NCBI RefSeq assembly: GCF_963576615.1 | Contig: NC_088714.1 | Span: 43,866,072 to 43,930,071, forward strand | From: Watersipora subatra | Taxonomy: Eukaryota; Bryozoa; Gymnolaemata; Cheilostomatida; Watersiporidae | Direction: 5' to 3' | DNA: 64,000 bases | In this document: positions 33,840 to 45,249 of the stretch, in pieces | How the letters are laid out: each line of letters starts with the position of its first letter | Position numbering within the stretch: position 1 is the first letter of the stretch | Made by a program: the position numbers and the translations under genes | The notes under the pieces: generated by a model | Seen by the model: only the letters and a program-made list of their open reading frames with translations | Told to the model about the DNA's origin: nothing | The model's database searches: none

Positions 33840-34246
33840 CCTGATTTGCACGCCAAACCTTTCCATGGTGCCCACCACTGAAGAGTATCTGAAGTTGGAG
33901 ACCCCATCAAACATACATGTGACTGAACGAAAGTGACCTAACAGCGAAACCAGAGTCGTTAATCATGGCAGCGCTGAAGCAAGTGCTCCCAGCTATGCAA
34001 CTCCAAATACAGATCTATCACGCCAAAAATGATTCGAGATGTAGACTGCAAGGGTGTCCCGGAAACCATCAAACACATCATCAGTGGATGCAAGCAGCTA
34101 GCTAGAAATGCATACACGGAGCAGCATAATTATGTTGCAGGTGTTGTGTACAGAAGTCTATGGGAAGAGTTTGACCTCAATAAACTGCAACTCTGAAGGG
34201 AAACCCCAGAGATGATCAATGAGAACAACCACGCTATTCTCCTTAA
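33840..34246 (+). mobile_element. LINE 3' end, first part (interrupted)
   Basis: Degenerate C-terminal region of a non-LTR retrotransposon: readable pieces match CRxCxxxPETIxHIxxGCxxLA and HNxVAGVVYRxL. It is colinear with 54.0-54.4 kb. It stops at CTCCTTAA, where a transposon is inserted, and resumes at 37689. Confidence 0.8.
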
Positions 34247-34681
34247 AGCACATAAATTACATAATTTTTTTATTATATATTTCAATACATCAGAGTCTTG
34301 GCTTTCGAATGAGCCTAGATTCAATACACAAAGAATAATAGAACTATGAAAAACGGGGTGTCAACAGTACGTCCTGCAAAAAAACACTCGGTTCAGGTAC
34401 TCAAAATGCGACGTCATAATTCTCATTTAGCCTTAGGTCGTCGATCCCTTTCGCTGCCATTGAGGCTGCGTTTTTCTGTGACAATCGGTGCTTTTAAACC
34501 CAGAGAGCGCTAATAATAAACTAGCATTTTAGATAATCAACAATGCACGGGGATCGTGATAATGCTCGACCAATGCAAACGCATGTTCTGGGCTAATAGA
34601 TTTCGGGTGATTGTTAGTGGTTTTTTCATCCTTTCGTTCGTTTTAAACATTTATAGTAATTATTACCACATCGTTTTATAT

Positions 34682-34769
34682 GATGGCATTGTTTGTCCCA
34701 TACAGAAATGCAGAGGAAATCGACCTCGAGCTGCTTGCGATGCCAGAGGAGGCTGAAGAGAGACAAAGA
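34682..34769 (+). CDS. Candidate first exon on the plus strand of the TTAA element
   Basis: ATGGCATTG opens a frame reading MALFVPYRNAEEIDLELLAM and then acidic sequence (PEEAEERQR), ending at a consensus donor AGA|GTAAGT. The coding-like composition and donor are suggestive. No downstream exon was found and the product is unrecognised; it could be the start of a second element-encoded protein. Confidence 0.35.
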
Positions 34770-35006
34770 GTAAGTGAACTTGATTAATAACTAATTAGTA
34801 ATTAAATATCAAAAATACAACAATTAAAATACTTGTATTATTATGTATTCCAATAAATTACATGATAAATAGAAAACAGGTGTATTGGACAGTTAAACTA
34901 ATCACTTTGTGTATGATACTAGCTTATAGGCAGATTAAGTTATTTACAGTTGGCTTCTCCATTTTAAACAATCTCGGAGTGCAGTGAGTCAACCCCAGCG
35001 ATTGAT

Positions 35007-36591
35007 TTAATTCAATTGACTTCTACAACAAAATGAAACAAAAACAGAAATGGCTACCAACAACATACCTGGTTGTTAACCACTCATGGCTCAGAGGTGA
35101 AGCATTGCTAATTATCAAAGAATTGATATGGTTAAATAACAACACTTGACAATATAAAAACATGCTATCTATACAAGACGGAAAGGGATGCTGCACAACA
35201 CATAATAATATCACCAATATGTAAATCTTGAGTCTACCATAATGACAATGGCATCTGATCGGACAGTGTTATACAAATGTAGCATTGTTTGAAGTCAATG
35301 AAGGAATGAGCTCCAAAATAAAATGAAAACTCACAGTAGCTCGCACTGGATAGCTTTACTTCTGCGACGTGGCTTCCATATTAGGTTTCCTGTTTGTAAA
35401 CCTACACTGGGTCCACAGTTGACCATGACACTCTTACTTGGCATTCTATCCTCTCTTGGCTTAGGGGGCAAGTATATAGTCTCTTCTACAGCTGAAATGC
35501 TACAAAATGATTTGTAAATATGATTGACTTGAGATATGGAGAATGACAAGGAAAAGTGATCCCTGCTTTACAAAAGAGGGGAGGCAACTATGTTTCTTAC
35601 ATGCTGGAATTATATTATCGACAAAATCTTTACTTTACTCTTACTTTACTTTAAATGAAAGCAAATACTTTCATCAACCCCACCCCATTGACAGTCTGAG
35701 GATCATCGTTTCATTTTCATGAGAGCAGATGTTTCAGTAGTGAATGTTTCCTAATTAACACATCTAGAGTATTACCTCGGAGCCAAAAGAGACCTGACTA
35801 CACCACGTCTTTCACGCTCAGATAAGGGAGGATCTGCTTTCATTTTCTTCGGAGTGGGCTGTTTCATTTCAGCATCTATCTGCACTGATGGTATAGCACC
35901 CTTTTTAAGAACTAACCTGTAAAAATATACAGGCTCTGATCAAAAACACACCTAAATCACTGGTGGTTGCTTTTATGGCAATCTAACTACTCACAACTTG
36001 CAAATTTGTTACAATACGATGAATGCAATGAGCTTTGGAACCAAAACAAGTGTGAGATGTGTTTGTTTACAATTTCCATTTGAGTTGTCTTTAAGAATTG
36101 ATTGTACTTTCTGCTTTTAATACCTTGAAGAAAATCCATTCTTATATTTAATGTAGTTTGAGAAAGCCTCTGGTTTGAAATGTCGATAACATAACACAGA
36201 GTTCTTTTCAAGAACGAAGTTAGATACCTACAACAGTACATACCAAATATAAATACATATACCATATAACCATAATACATGTTATCATAAACACATATCC
36301 ATACATACGGAGTATGACATGTTTTACAGTACATACTATTATATAAATATATGAAGCCTGTGACGTCACGTAATCGCTTGAATTTGTAGTACATGCACTT
36401 ACTCGATCCGTTACAAAGGTAACCCATTTACATTTCACCGTGTCTGTAGGAAATGAAAACAGATGATCTGAAGCTTCACAATTTGCAGCACAGCACGGCT
36501 GCCTCCGCCTGCTGCCTTTAGAACCATAAGTTGTGGAAGTATTTGCTGCTTTAGTAGCATTATTATCTGAAGAATGCGTATTGATTTCCAT
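35007..36591 (-). CDS. THAP-domain protein, 217 aa, six exons
   Basis: Exons: 36591-36403, 36227-36124, 35916-35776, 35499-35335, 35107-35069 and 35022-35007. The coding total is 654 nt, all joins in phase, donors include GTAAGT, GTGAGT and GTATGT, and it ends in TAA. The THAP zinc finger is complete: C34-x3-C38-x37-C76-x2-H79, with Trp56, the FSFP block and the AIPS block at 105-108. THAP domains bind DNA; P-element- and Kolobok-related transposons use them to recognise their ends. The remaining 110 residues are basic/Pro-rich (PKPREDRMPSKS, KPRRRSK) with no recognised domain. It lies wholly inside the TTAA element, so it is probably element-encoded. The tiny last exon (R-S-Q-L-N-stop) is the least certain part. 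Confidence 0.8.
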
Positions 36592-37688
36592 GTTGATTTA
36601 TAAAGGTCAAGTATATAATGCCTGTAAATACAGTAAAGATAAGAGACTCATGTCTTCTGTTGCCTTCATTTTTACAATCAATGCCTAACGAGACGCTAAC
36701 ATAAATATTTACAGTGAAATGAAATAGAATCTTTTTAAGCTCTCAGATGGTAATAAAGTGGACAACCGTTTTAATGTGCATTTTATTTGTTCTGAACATA
36801 ATCGTAACTATTCAATATTTCATGTAATGCTGCTTTACAAAAGTGTATACATATTACAACAAATAAAAACCATTTTTGCAAATATAAACGAATACGGAAT
36901 AATTAATGATGCATTTTGGAGAAAAATTTTCCGTTTCGTGAGCATGTTACCATTTATTCTTGACACGAAAAAAAACAATAAACAGCTATGTAAATACGTT
37001 ATGTTATTTGGATAAATGATCTCATCTTTGTAATTAAAGATTTGCCTGAAAAAGATGCTTACGTTATATTTTGTTAAACAAAACAAAAATATTACTATTA
37101 TACCAGAACCTTCATATAAATATGATTATGCTTGAATAAATATACTGTCGTTGACAAAGGTTATGAAATCACATCGATTAAATTGTGACCTGCAGTTGTG
37201 TGGCCCTAGGACTGTATGTCAATTGCACTCCCGAGAGATCCCGCAATACTTGAAATTAATTAACCTCAGTCGTGCTCCTCAACATCACAATAAAAATAAA
37301 GAGCTAGTGCATAGTATCATCGGAAAAATATAGTATGGTTCTTGGAGTCTGAGGTACTTATCACAGAAATAATATGTACATGGAGAACTAATGACACTGA
37401 TTCCTTTGTCATCTTTATTTGTTCTCTGGAGTTGTCCTACCTTCCCCTGCCACTAGCGTCATTATCGTAGTTGATAAATATGCGGTAAGAGCACACAACA
37501 CCGAATATGAGAATTGTGACGTCGCAATTTTCGAGACTATGCCCGTAAACTTTTTCGCGGTAGAGCTCTGGGGAATTCCTATAAACACCAACCAATGTCT
37601 GTCTCACCATGGCAAACAATAGCTCATTCGAAAGCCAAGACTCTGATGTATTGAAATATACAATAAAAAATTATGTAATTTATGTGCT

Positions 37689-37722
37689 TTAGGATGTCTA
37701 CATCTGGACAGACAAGCACATT
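37689..37722 (+). mobile_element. LINE 3' end, middle sliver
   Basis: TTAG then GATGTCTACATCTGGACAGA and CAAGCACATT. It matches the LINE segment (YIxTDK) that follows CTCCT in the copy at 54.37 kb, and is cut at AGCACATT by the next transposon. Confidence 0.75.
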
Positions 37723-38865
37723 CCCAGGGCTGATACTCTGAAAGAGACACCCACCTAGATAGGCCCAGACTTGGATATTGTACCCCTATACACCTGTTTG
37801 GTCTATTTGAATTTGGATATTGTACCCATACCTGCCAACTCTCACGCATTGGGCGTGAGACTCACGCAATCACCCCAAAGAAAAAATGAAAATGCGTGAG
37901 AAATGCATGAGATTTTTGCCCCAATTTTCACAACTTTATATATACTATCATCGATACATCAACTGCCCCAAAACCAAATCTCACGCATTGCCCCACTCTT
38001 GGGTTGGCAGGTCTGATTGTACCCCCATCACCTGGTTGGTCAATTTGAAATACACCCCTAAACACTGGGAGTTCTCTAGAGGGGGGGGCCCAGGTTCTAA
38101 GCCCTGCTAAACATCCAATATGATTCATGCATTAATAAAGCAGAAAAGACCTACAAACAAAATTCCCAATTGTATTTAAATACGTTTTTATTTCGGATTT
38201 TTCGTTTGTTTAGTATTGCAAAAATGATCGTTTTTTTCTTTTGCAAGTGGCTTATTTTTTGTTGGTAACAGAGATCAATATATTGTAGTTTACTATTCGT
38301 AAAAAAAAATTAAACAAAAAATGGCAATTAGCATACCATAAATCAATTTATAAAAACGGTTCGTGTGGTGACAGAATAGTCGCTCTGCCCACTAGTGTCA
38401 GTATCGCAAAACGACAAAATGTCGCTATGCCTGCAAAAGGGTTAATAAAACTGATTCCAGACATCAACCATCAAATCATTATTTTCATTTACAAAGGAAA
38501 ACATAATGAATATCAATGAAAGAAATATCATATCATTTGTTCTGAGTATATTGCTAAAGGGTTGCTGAGATGATGCACTGTCGACTGTCTCTTTTCCCTT
38601 CCTTTCACGTCAGCAAGCATGCAGATTTTAATGCAATCTGCATTAAAATGAAGACTGGAATTTCGGTGCAATTTCTTGGTATTACTTTGGCTGAATAAAA
38701 CCTTAATGAGCATGGGCCCTTTTACTGGCTTGGCTGTGGAAACCCCCCCCCCCCCCCCCAAAGTAGCAAATTCACTGACAGTGCCCCATGGTTTGAAAAA
38801 AAAACCTAAAACGTGATTTTGGGTCGAACCTAATGGGTCTTTTAGGGGGGAGTATCAGCCCTGGG
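37723..38865. mobile_element. 1.14-kb hAT-like non-autonomous element
   Basis: The ends are a perfect 16-bp inverted repeat, CCCAGGGCTGATACTC. They are flanked by 8-bp direct repeats AGCACATT (37715-37722) and AGCACATC (38866-38873), one mismatch, and the LINE resumes at once. Eight-base duplications are typical of hAT. No transposase frame is present. It contains a poly-C run (38742-38759) and a nested MITE. Confidence 0.85.
37830..38012. mobile_element. 183-bp MITE with ACCTGCCAAC termini
   Basis: ACCTGCCAAC at 37830 and its complement at 38003-38012. Subterminal CTCACGCATT motifs occur at both ends, and an internal CTCACGC/GCGTGAG hairpin lies at about 37841-37859. It sits inside the 1.14-kb element. 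The target duplication is not clear. Confidence 0.7.
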
Positions 38866-39235
38866 AGCACATCTTGGCAAACCAGCCAGATATTATAGTG
38901 GTGGACAAAGAGAGCGAGAGGGCTACTATAATAGAATTAGCTGCACCCAATACACACTGACTATAACATAGCCAGTAAAGAGAAGGAGACAGTGGAGAAA
39001 TATCTTCTACTCGGAGAGGAGATTGAAAAGTACTGGCATGTAAGAGCAACAGTAATTTCAGTAGTCATTGGAGCATTGGGTGTAATAACACTTACATACA
39101 TATCAAATGTGGCTTGCCTGAATACCAACAACAGTCAACATAGGTATGTTTAAGAAATCGTGTTATTGGGAAAGGTTAAGATCTTAAGGTGAGGGCTCAA
39201 ACTCTCAGGTTTCTGGTACAAAATCAGAACTTAGA
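38866..39235 (+). mobile_element. LINE 3' end, last part
   Basis: Begins AGCACATCTTGGCAAACCAG, reading LANQPDIIVVDK with the same downstream blocks as the 54.39-kb copy, but with several stops. This is the continuation of the fragment at 33840-34246. Confidence 0.8.
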
Positions 39236-39461
39236 TAAGGAGACCATTTAAGTATGCATATATATATAGACTAGTAATCTGGCTGTTTCGGATGTCACGT
39301 GGAGCTACCATGGTGCGACTATTCTTGTATGCTAGAAGGTTGACAGTTAACCGGAGGTTAAGAGTGCCGGCTGCCAAGCCAAAATCGTTGTACCCAACTG
39401 TTGCTTCGGACAGACAAACGGACAGACGGACATGGCTCATATTTTAGTAAAGATAGTGGTT

Positions 39462-39585
39462 AATATATACAGTGTGTACACACTGTATATATTAATATAT
39501 ACAGTGTGTACACACTGTATATATTAATATATACAGTGTGTACACACTGTATATATTAATATATACAGTGTGTACACACTGTATA
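39462..39585. repeat. Tandem array of a perfect 32-bp palindrome
   Basis: Units AATATATACAGTGTGT plus its exact complement ACACACTGTATATATT follow each other almost four times with no spacer (39462, 39494, 39526, 39558). Each unit alone, or any even set, can form a hairpin or cruciform. Confidence 0.98.
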
Positions 39586-40369
39586 CAGTTTCTATTATCA
39601 GAAGACAGATTTAAGACAGCTGTGGCTTTTTTTGTTATATATAAATACGTTTCAAAAACAAAATCGTCAGCGTCACTAGAGCTCTCTTGAGTTATGAAAC
39701 CAAGTTAGGATAGTAACATCTGGTCTTGGAGAGCCAAAAAGTTCCTTAGTTTAAAGTATCATTAATTATGTAATTTATAGTTGTTATTTTGTTGATGCCA
39801 AGCAAACTTATGTCTGTAAATGTACATCAAAACTTAATCTTTTACAAATTTTGTCACAATAGCTGATAAGACAACTCCCCTTTATACAAATTCAAATAGT
39901 TCAGCTTAGATTTTTTGCTAAACTTGTACCAACTCATGGCAATATAATTTATTATTTATGTTATGAGAAATTTTTTTTTGACTTGAGGTATGAAAACAGT
40001 CTGACATCATACACAGACTCATCAGAACATTTCCTAGGTATAATAAAACGCTTTCAAAAACTCAAATATGCAATAAGAATAAAAAAGGGAGGATGGTGAA
40101 CAGAAGTGATGCTGTTTTCATAAGGATCATTCCACTTGGCTAGAGATATATTGTAGTAAGTATTAGTAGTAAAATCAACTACAAGTGCATCAAATCAACT
40201 CATTCAACTCATTCAACTCATTTTATTAAAAAAAATTATACTTTCAACACAAGGATGAACCTCCGTTATATTATAATGTTGAACCAGTATTTGGTTCCAT
40301 TGCGTAAGTTCATAACTGCTCAATCTAGACTTATATACTTCAACTAGAACACAGCTGATTGTTTTATAT

Positions 40370-40800
40370 AACTGTTAGTTACAGCTGTTAGTAACAGTAC
40401 AGTTATTAGTTACAGTTGTTAGTTGCAGTACAGTTATTAGTTACAGCTGTTAGTTACAGTACAGTTATTAGTTGCAGCTGTTAGTTACAGTACAATTATT
40501 AGTTACAGCTGTTAGTTCCTGTACAGTTATTAGTTACAGCTGTTAGTTACAGTACAGTTATTAGTTACAGCTGTTAGTTACCGTACAATTATTAGTTACA
40601 GCTGTTAGTTACAGTACAGTTATTAGTTACAGCTGTTAGTTACCGTACAGTTATTAGTTACAGCTGTTAGTAACAGTACTGTTATTAGTTACTGCTGTTA
40701 GTAGCAGTACAATTATTAGTTACAGCTTTTAGTTCCAGTACAGTTATTAGTTACAACTGTTAGTAACAGTACAGTTATGAGTCATAGTACAGATGTTAGT
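40370..40800. repeat. About 35-bp minisatellite
   Basis: About 12 copies of GTTAGTTACAGCTGTTAGTT / ACAGTACAGTTATTA with scattered substitutions. Confidence 0.95.
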
Positions 40801-42146
40801 AGCATGTGAACGGAGCCATTCAGCCTCAGTCTACGTATAGTGTGATAGCATGCCAATGTATGTCACATTCCTACAACCAGTGCCTCCATACAAGCGCCTT
40901 TAGGGTATTCATGTAAGAAATCACACTTGAACGTCTTAGCAACTTGTTTGTTCAGCTGTTTACAGGAACTCAAAACCAAATGTTTTATGTTATTCATATT
41001 CAAGGTTACAATTTTAGCAAAACTAGAATAATGAGAGAAACAGGCATAAATAATACCAACCCTACTAAAGGGCATATATAATATCAGCCCTACTAAAGCA
41101 ATGATAATGAATACTTGGTAACATCCTTAGAGCTGCAGTTGGTGAACTTACATGAAAGCATCAGAAGAGGCGTGAAGATTGCTGAGAACGTGCCATAGAG
41201 TTCAATGAAAACTTCTGCTGGATACTCTGACAAGTGTGAGTAACTAGCAATCGGCCCGCAAATTGATTGACCACTAAAACTAGCTGATACTACCATAGAA
41301 ATGTGCTCTCTGTTTTGTATACTTTCAATTGTATGCTTTCAAACAGTCTATTAACAATAGAATTAGAGCGAGTTTGTAGGTTTGCTCCCTCGAGCATAGA
41401 TATTAAGGATATTAAGGTTATGTACAGGCATTTCGCTAGGAATTGAAGGCGTGAAAAGAGGAGAACAGGCTTAGATGATTCCTTGAGGTGACTACTACAC
41501 AAAATACCGCTTGATGAAAGGCAGCCTTGAATCCCAGACTTTGTGTACTAGTGACCGTCATTGTCACGTGTGAAAGTCCCTCCTTCGAATCTCTCCTTTG
41601 TGGGTTTTATAATAAAAAAATAGCAGGCGGCTATAAACAATAACTGTATTTATTAGTTTAGCTAAAAAGCCTTCTTTCATAGTATTTTAGATAAATAATA
41701 TGCCAATGGCTTCATTGTTTTTACCGCAATGTGTGAAAGTTGGCTTTCTCCACCACAAGTCCCTCTGCATTGAAAACGACATTTATCAAACTGGCTAAAG
41801 AGGCTTCATTTTAGGTGCAAACATATTTATAGTAATTTACTATCCGCTTTAAATGAGGTGTAAATGTAAAGGAAAATTTTGAAACTTCACACAGTGATAA
41901 TATTTTTCGTTTGTATTTAAGCAAAGTGCAATACAAATACTGGATTTGTCTCCCACATTCTGATGTTGCAGTTCACACTACACGCTTCTACATGCTGCTG
42001 ACTCTGCCTTTTTACTACCATAAATATCTGACATATATATATACAGTACAAAATCTCCTGCATGTACTGTTTATAAAATATTTCAACAAGTTTGATGAAA
42101 TTGTAACCAAAATCTAGTGATAAATGTGCTCAACTTAAATCAATGC

Positions 42147-42233
42147 ATTAGCAATACAATATTGCTAATGCATTATCATTATTAGCAATACAATATTGCT
42201 AATGCATTATCATTATTAGCAATACAATATTGC
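42147..42233. repeat. 34-bp tandem repeat containing a palindrome
   Basis: ATTAGCAATA followed by CAATATTGCTAAT occurs three times (42147, 42181, 42215). AGCAATA/TATTGCT arms are exact, and the last unit is partial. Confidence 0.95.
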
Positions 42234-42589
42234 TCATAATGATAGACTTGAGTTCATTGACTTTACAAACATGAAAATTAACCTTGATGAATCTTTCCAT
42301 GATAATAATATATAAAACTCTATTCATTTGTAATCATGATACTTGCTGGTGTCAAAAGCATGTTTGATTAATTTTTTGAACCTTGAAATGCTAATTGCAA
42401 ATGAAAGGCCTCTCGCAGGGATAAAAAGAAGTGCTTCTCTTCCAATCAGCCAGCTCTCTGGTACGATGAATGACTACTTTGATTACCATATCCTTGATTA
42501 TTTACGTTTCATTCGATGCTAAGGTTAATTTTGTTGGTCAGCAAATTAAATTCTCCCAACAAGTATAACAAAATTACTAGCGTCATAAG

Positions 42590-42775
42590 ACAAGGTGGAC
42601 CTTCTGTTGATGCAACAAGGTGGACCTTTTGTTGATGCAATAGAACAAGATGGACCTTTTGTTGATGCAATAGAACAAGATTAACCTTTTGTTGATGCAA
42701 TAGGACAGGATGGATCATTTCCTAATATAATAGACAAAAGTGGATCTTTTGATAATCTAATAGAACAAGATGGAA
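42590..42775. repeat. About 32-bp minisatellite
   Basis: Copies of GGTGGACCTTTTGTTGATGC / AATAGAACAAGA, degenerating toward the right end. Confidence 0.9.
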
Positions 42776-43365
42776 CAAGGACTTCTCAGACAGTCGCTAT
42801 GCCCAAATCACCATGATGGAAAACATGACCAAGAATTGACTATAGACTGAGATTCATAAAAGTAGCTAAATGGAACATGAAATGAAGGAACATCTATTTC
42901 AGTTAATAGCAGTCAACAGCTAACAATATGATGGAGGTCCGGCATATAACCAAAACCAAGGTAGTCTCAGTCATATCCACTGGTTGTAAGAGGAGAGAGA
43001 AAGGGAGATAAAAAGAGGAAGAAGTAGTACATGTGTAGTTGTTCGATGACCTTGTCCGGGAGTAGAGGCCTAATTATACAAATCATGCTGCTGTCTGTTT
43101 GCTGGTCATCTGTCACATTATTTGTGGTTGTACTGATTAGTGTGGCCATATCCAAGGTATCATATCATACACAGGTATTTCTTTTTCAAATTGTCTAATA
43201 ACCTGACATCTTAAAAAATCCTACCTCATTTCTCTTAATATCTATCTGCCATTCCTAACAGTCAGAACAAGCCTGATTAATAGCTGAAGTTATTTTCTTG
43301 GTGTCGAAAACAAATAAGCATATTATTGTAAATACTAGAGACCTTTGCTTTGGGGCATTTTTGGG

Positions 43366-43455
43366 AACTCCTGGGACTCTTACTGAGACTCTTGGAACCC
43401 TCACTCTGACTACTGGGACCCTCACTAAAACTTCTGGAACCCTAACTAATTTATT
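43366..43455. repeat. Short minisatellite CTCCTGGGACTCTTACTGA-type
   Basis: Four to five degenerate copies of (A/C)CTCTTGGAACCCTCACT. Confidence 0.75.
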
Positions 43456-44004
43456 ATAATATTTTGTATTTGTAAGGATAATTAAAAATATTCATTGCTA
43501 ATATAAGAATGAATGTAAAGAACAACATGAAGCGAAATACGTGCTGCCACAATAGAGTTATCATTTTATGAACATAACAAGTATGAATGTGTATTCTGTA
43601 TGTATTGAAGTAGGAGAGTCTTCACCAGAGTTTATTACTGATAAAAGTTTGTTAAAAATGTCTGCTGTATATGTGAGACTCATCATATGTACCATTCAAA
43701 AAGCATTTTCCCATCTCATCTTAGTCTTCACATTATTGAGTCATTAATTTAAATTGAAAAGTGTTATAAAAAAACTGTTATAAAAATAAACATAATCTTA
43801 TAAAATAGAATGTTTTATGTCTAATAGAGTATAAATCGATTAATAGAATGAATATAAATAGAATATATAAAATATAAAATATAGTATAGTATATAGAAAA
43901 ATGAGTACTAACATACTTCTCTATATTTGCATTGCAAAAAGTAAAAGGCTTCAAAAAATATATTTTATCAGATTGATGAGGGTACTGATGTATAAACCTT
44001 ACAT

Positions 44005-44264
44005 CTAGTGCATTCCACAGAAAGTGGAGAGACACTGGTCATATGTTTTCCCAATGTACTTATAAATAATATCTGACTCGTCGTCCATGCTGCATCTCTC
44101 AATCAAGATAGGTCTGATAACCTGCTTGCAGTTGTCATTTAAAACAGCATAAGCGTTGCCAGTTGTCACAAGGCCTACTACGCTTGGTATATCAGCATCT
44201 GTTCAGTATGGATACCGTCCTCCACAGCTTTTAAATTTTGGACAAAAGTTGAGCATTTTTTTAC
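44005..44264 (-). pseudogene. Receptor-like gene exon 9 (rest of D8C), in-frame TGA
   Basis: After acceptor AATTTACAG: CPKFKSCGGRYPY, TGA, TDADIPSVVGLVTTGNAYAV, then CKQ, RPILIERCS and DIIYKY. The TGA stands where D8C-like proteins have Trp (a one-base TGG to TGA change). Cysteine spacing is otherwise kept. Terminal TAG at 44005. Confidence 0.75.
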
Positions 44265-44996
44265 CTGTAATTTACAATCAATTAATTAGCAATAACTTGG
44301 AGGTTTTGAGGCAATGACAAGCTTACTCGGTTGTGCAAGTTATTCTTAATGGTACCAGTTATTATATTACTGTGTTATTTCTGTTATTACTACAGTGTAG
44401 CCAAATTTATTTTAGATAGTTCATTAATTTTTCCATTGAAACTAGTTTCACTCAATAATCTATTGAGATGCACAAAATATGGCGCATCAGAATTAAACTT
44501 TTTTTGATGAAAATAGAATATTGATTTCATAAAACTAAACTTCAATTCCTTTGAGAAAAGTACACCTGTAAAACTTTTGGTCAACATAAATTAACATATA
44601 AACATGTAAGTCTTTGCGATGTTGAAGTGGTAAAAATCAAAAGTTCATTCTTTCAAAATATTTAAAAAACAACATTGCTAGCTGCTTTAACAGCCTTCTA
44701 CCTAATATCCGTTCTCTTAACAGAGAAAGGTCTTTTAAACACTATAAATAAAACCATTTATTTGATTTATTGACTAACTGTCACCCTTTTTTCCTTTATT
44801 TTTGTTTTTATTTTATGATTGTTTTATGGAATAATTTGAAAAACATTTCAGTTTGAAATGAAATAATTGCCAATAAAATAATATTCAATAGTTAAATAGA
44901 TAATATTAAACAGCTAATCGATATTTATTTTTCTATATTTTTTGATAATAATTATTGCTTAAATAAACTAGAGGAACACATCATGTGACATACTAC

Positions 44997-45249
44997 CTGC
45001 TAAACCTGTGAATCCGAAACCAGCTGAATTCTTCATGGAGGTCACAAGCGTATCCTCTGTAAGTAGAACGGTATTCACCAGGTCTCAAATCACTTCCATT
45101 ATGATCAGTTCGCCACAGTTCTGTCAGGTTTCTGGCAATGAAGCAATTGTGTATTGGCGAGAGATTTGGAGATGTTTGTAAAGATGCAGTTGTTGAGATT
45201 AGAGATGATTCTGTTGAGTTGAGTTGATTCATCAGTAAACTGCCTTCTT
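44997..45249 (-). pseudogene. Receptor-like gene exon 8 (stalk and D8C start), 1-nt insertion
   Basis: EEG start, sequons NST and NLT, then the D8C opening CDLHEEFSWFR. After TTTCGG an extra A shifts the frame: one frame gives IHRFSR and then a stop, while skipping one base gives FTGLAG, the expected WFRFTGxAG block, and restores the length needed to join exon 9. The insertion is near 45016. Confidence 0.75.

Larger units (their letters stand above)
34247..37688. mobile_element. TTAA-target DNA transposon with THAP gene (Kolobok-like)
   Basis: The outer 67 bp at each end (34247-34314 and 37622-37688) are inverted copies starting AGCACATAAATTAC with about two differences. A second matching block (AAAATGCGACGTCATAATTC) lies 156-157 bp in from each end. 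The element is flanked by TTAA (34243) and TTAG (37689), and the LINE sequence is colinear across the insertion point. A TTAA target together with a THAP protein is the known combination of the Kolobok superfamily; piggyBac also uses TTAA but lacks THAP. No transposase domain was recognised, so autonomy is unproven. Confidence 0.8.
39236..44004. other. Repeat-rich intergenic stretch
   Basis: No gene recognised. It contains the tandem palindromes at 39462-39585 and 42147-42233, and minisatellites at 40370-40800, 42590-42775 and 43366-43455. A 62-codon minus frame at 42967-43155 has no splice support. About 41530-41600 has a box B-like CCTTCGAATCTC. Confidence 0.5.

Noticed and set aside
34130..34324. 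64-codon minus-strand frame
   Set aside because: It straddles the LINE/transposon junction, so it cannot be an ancestral gene.
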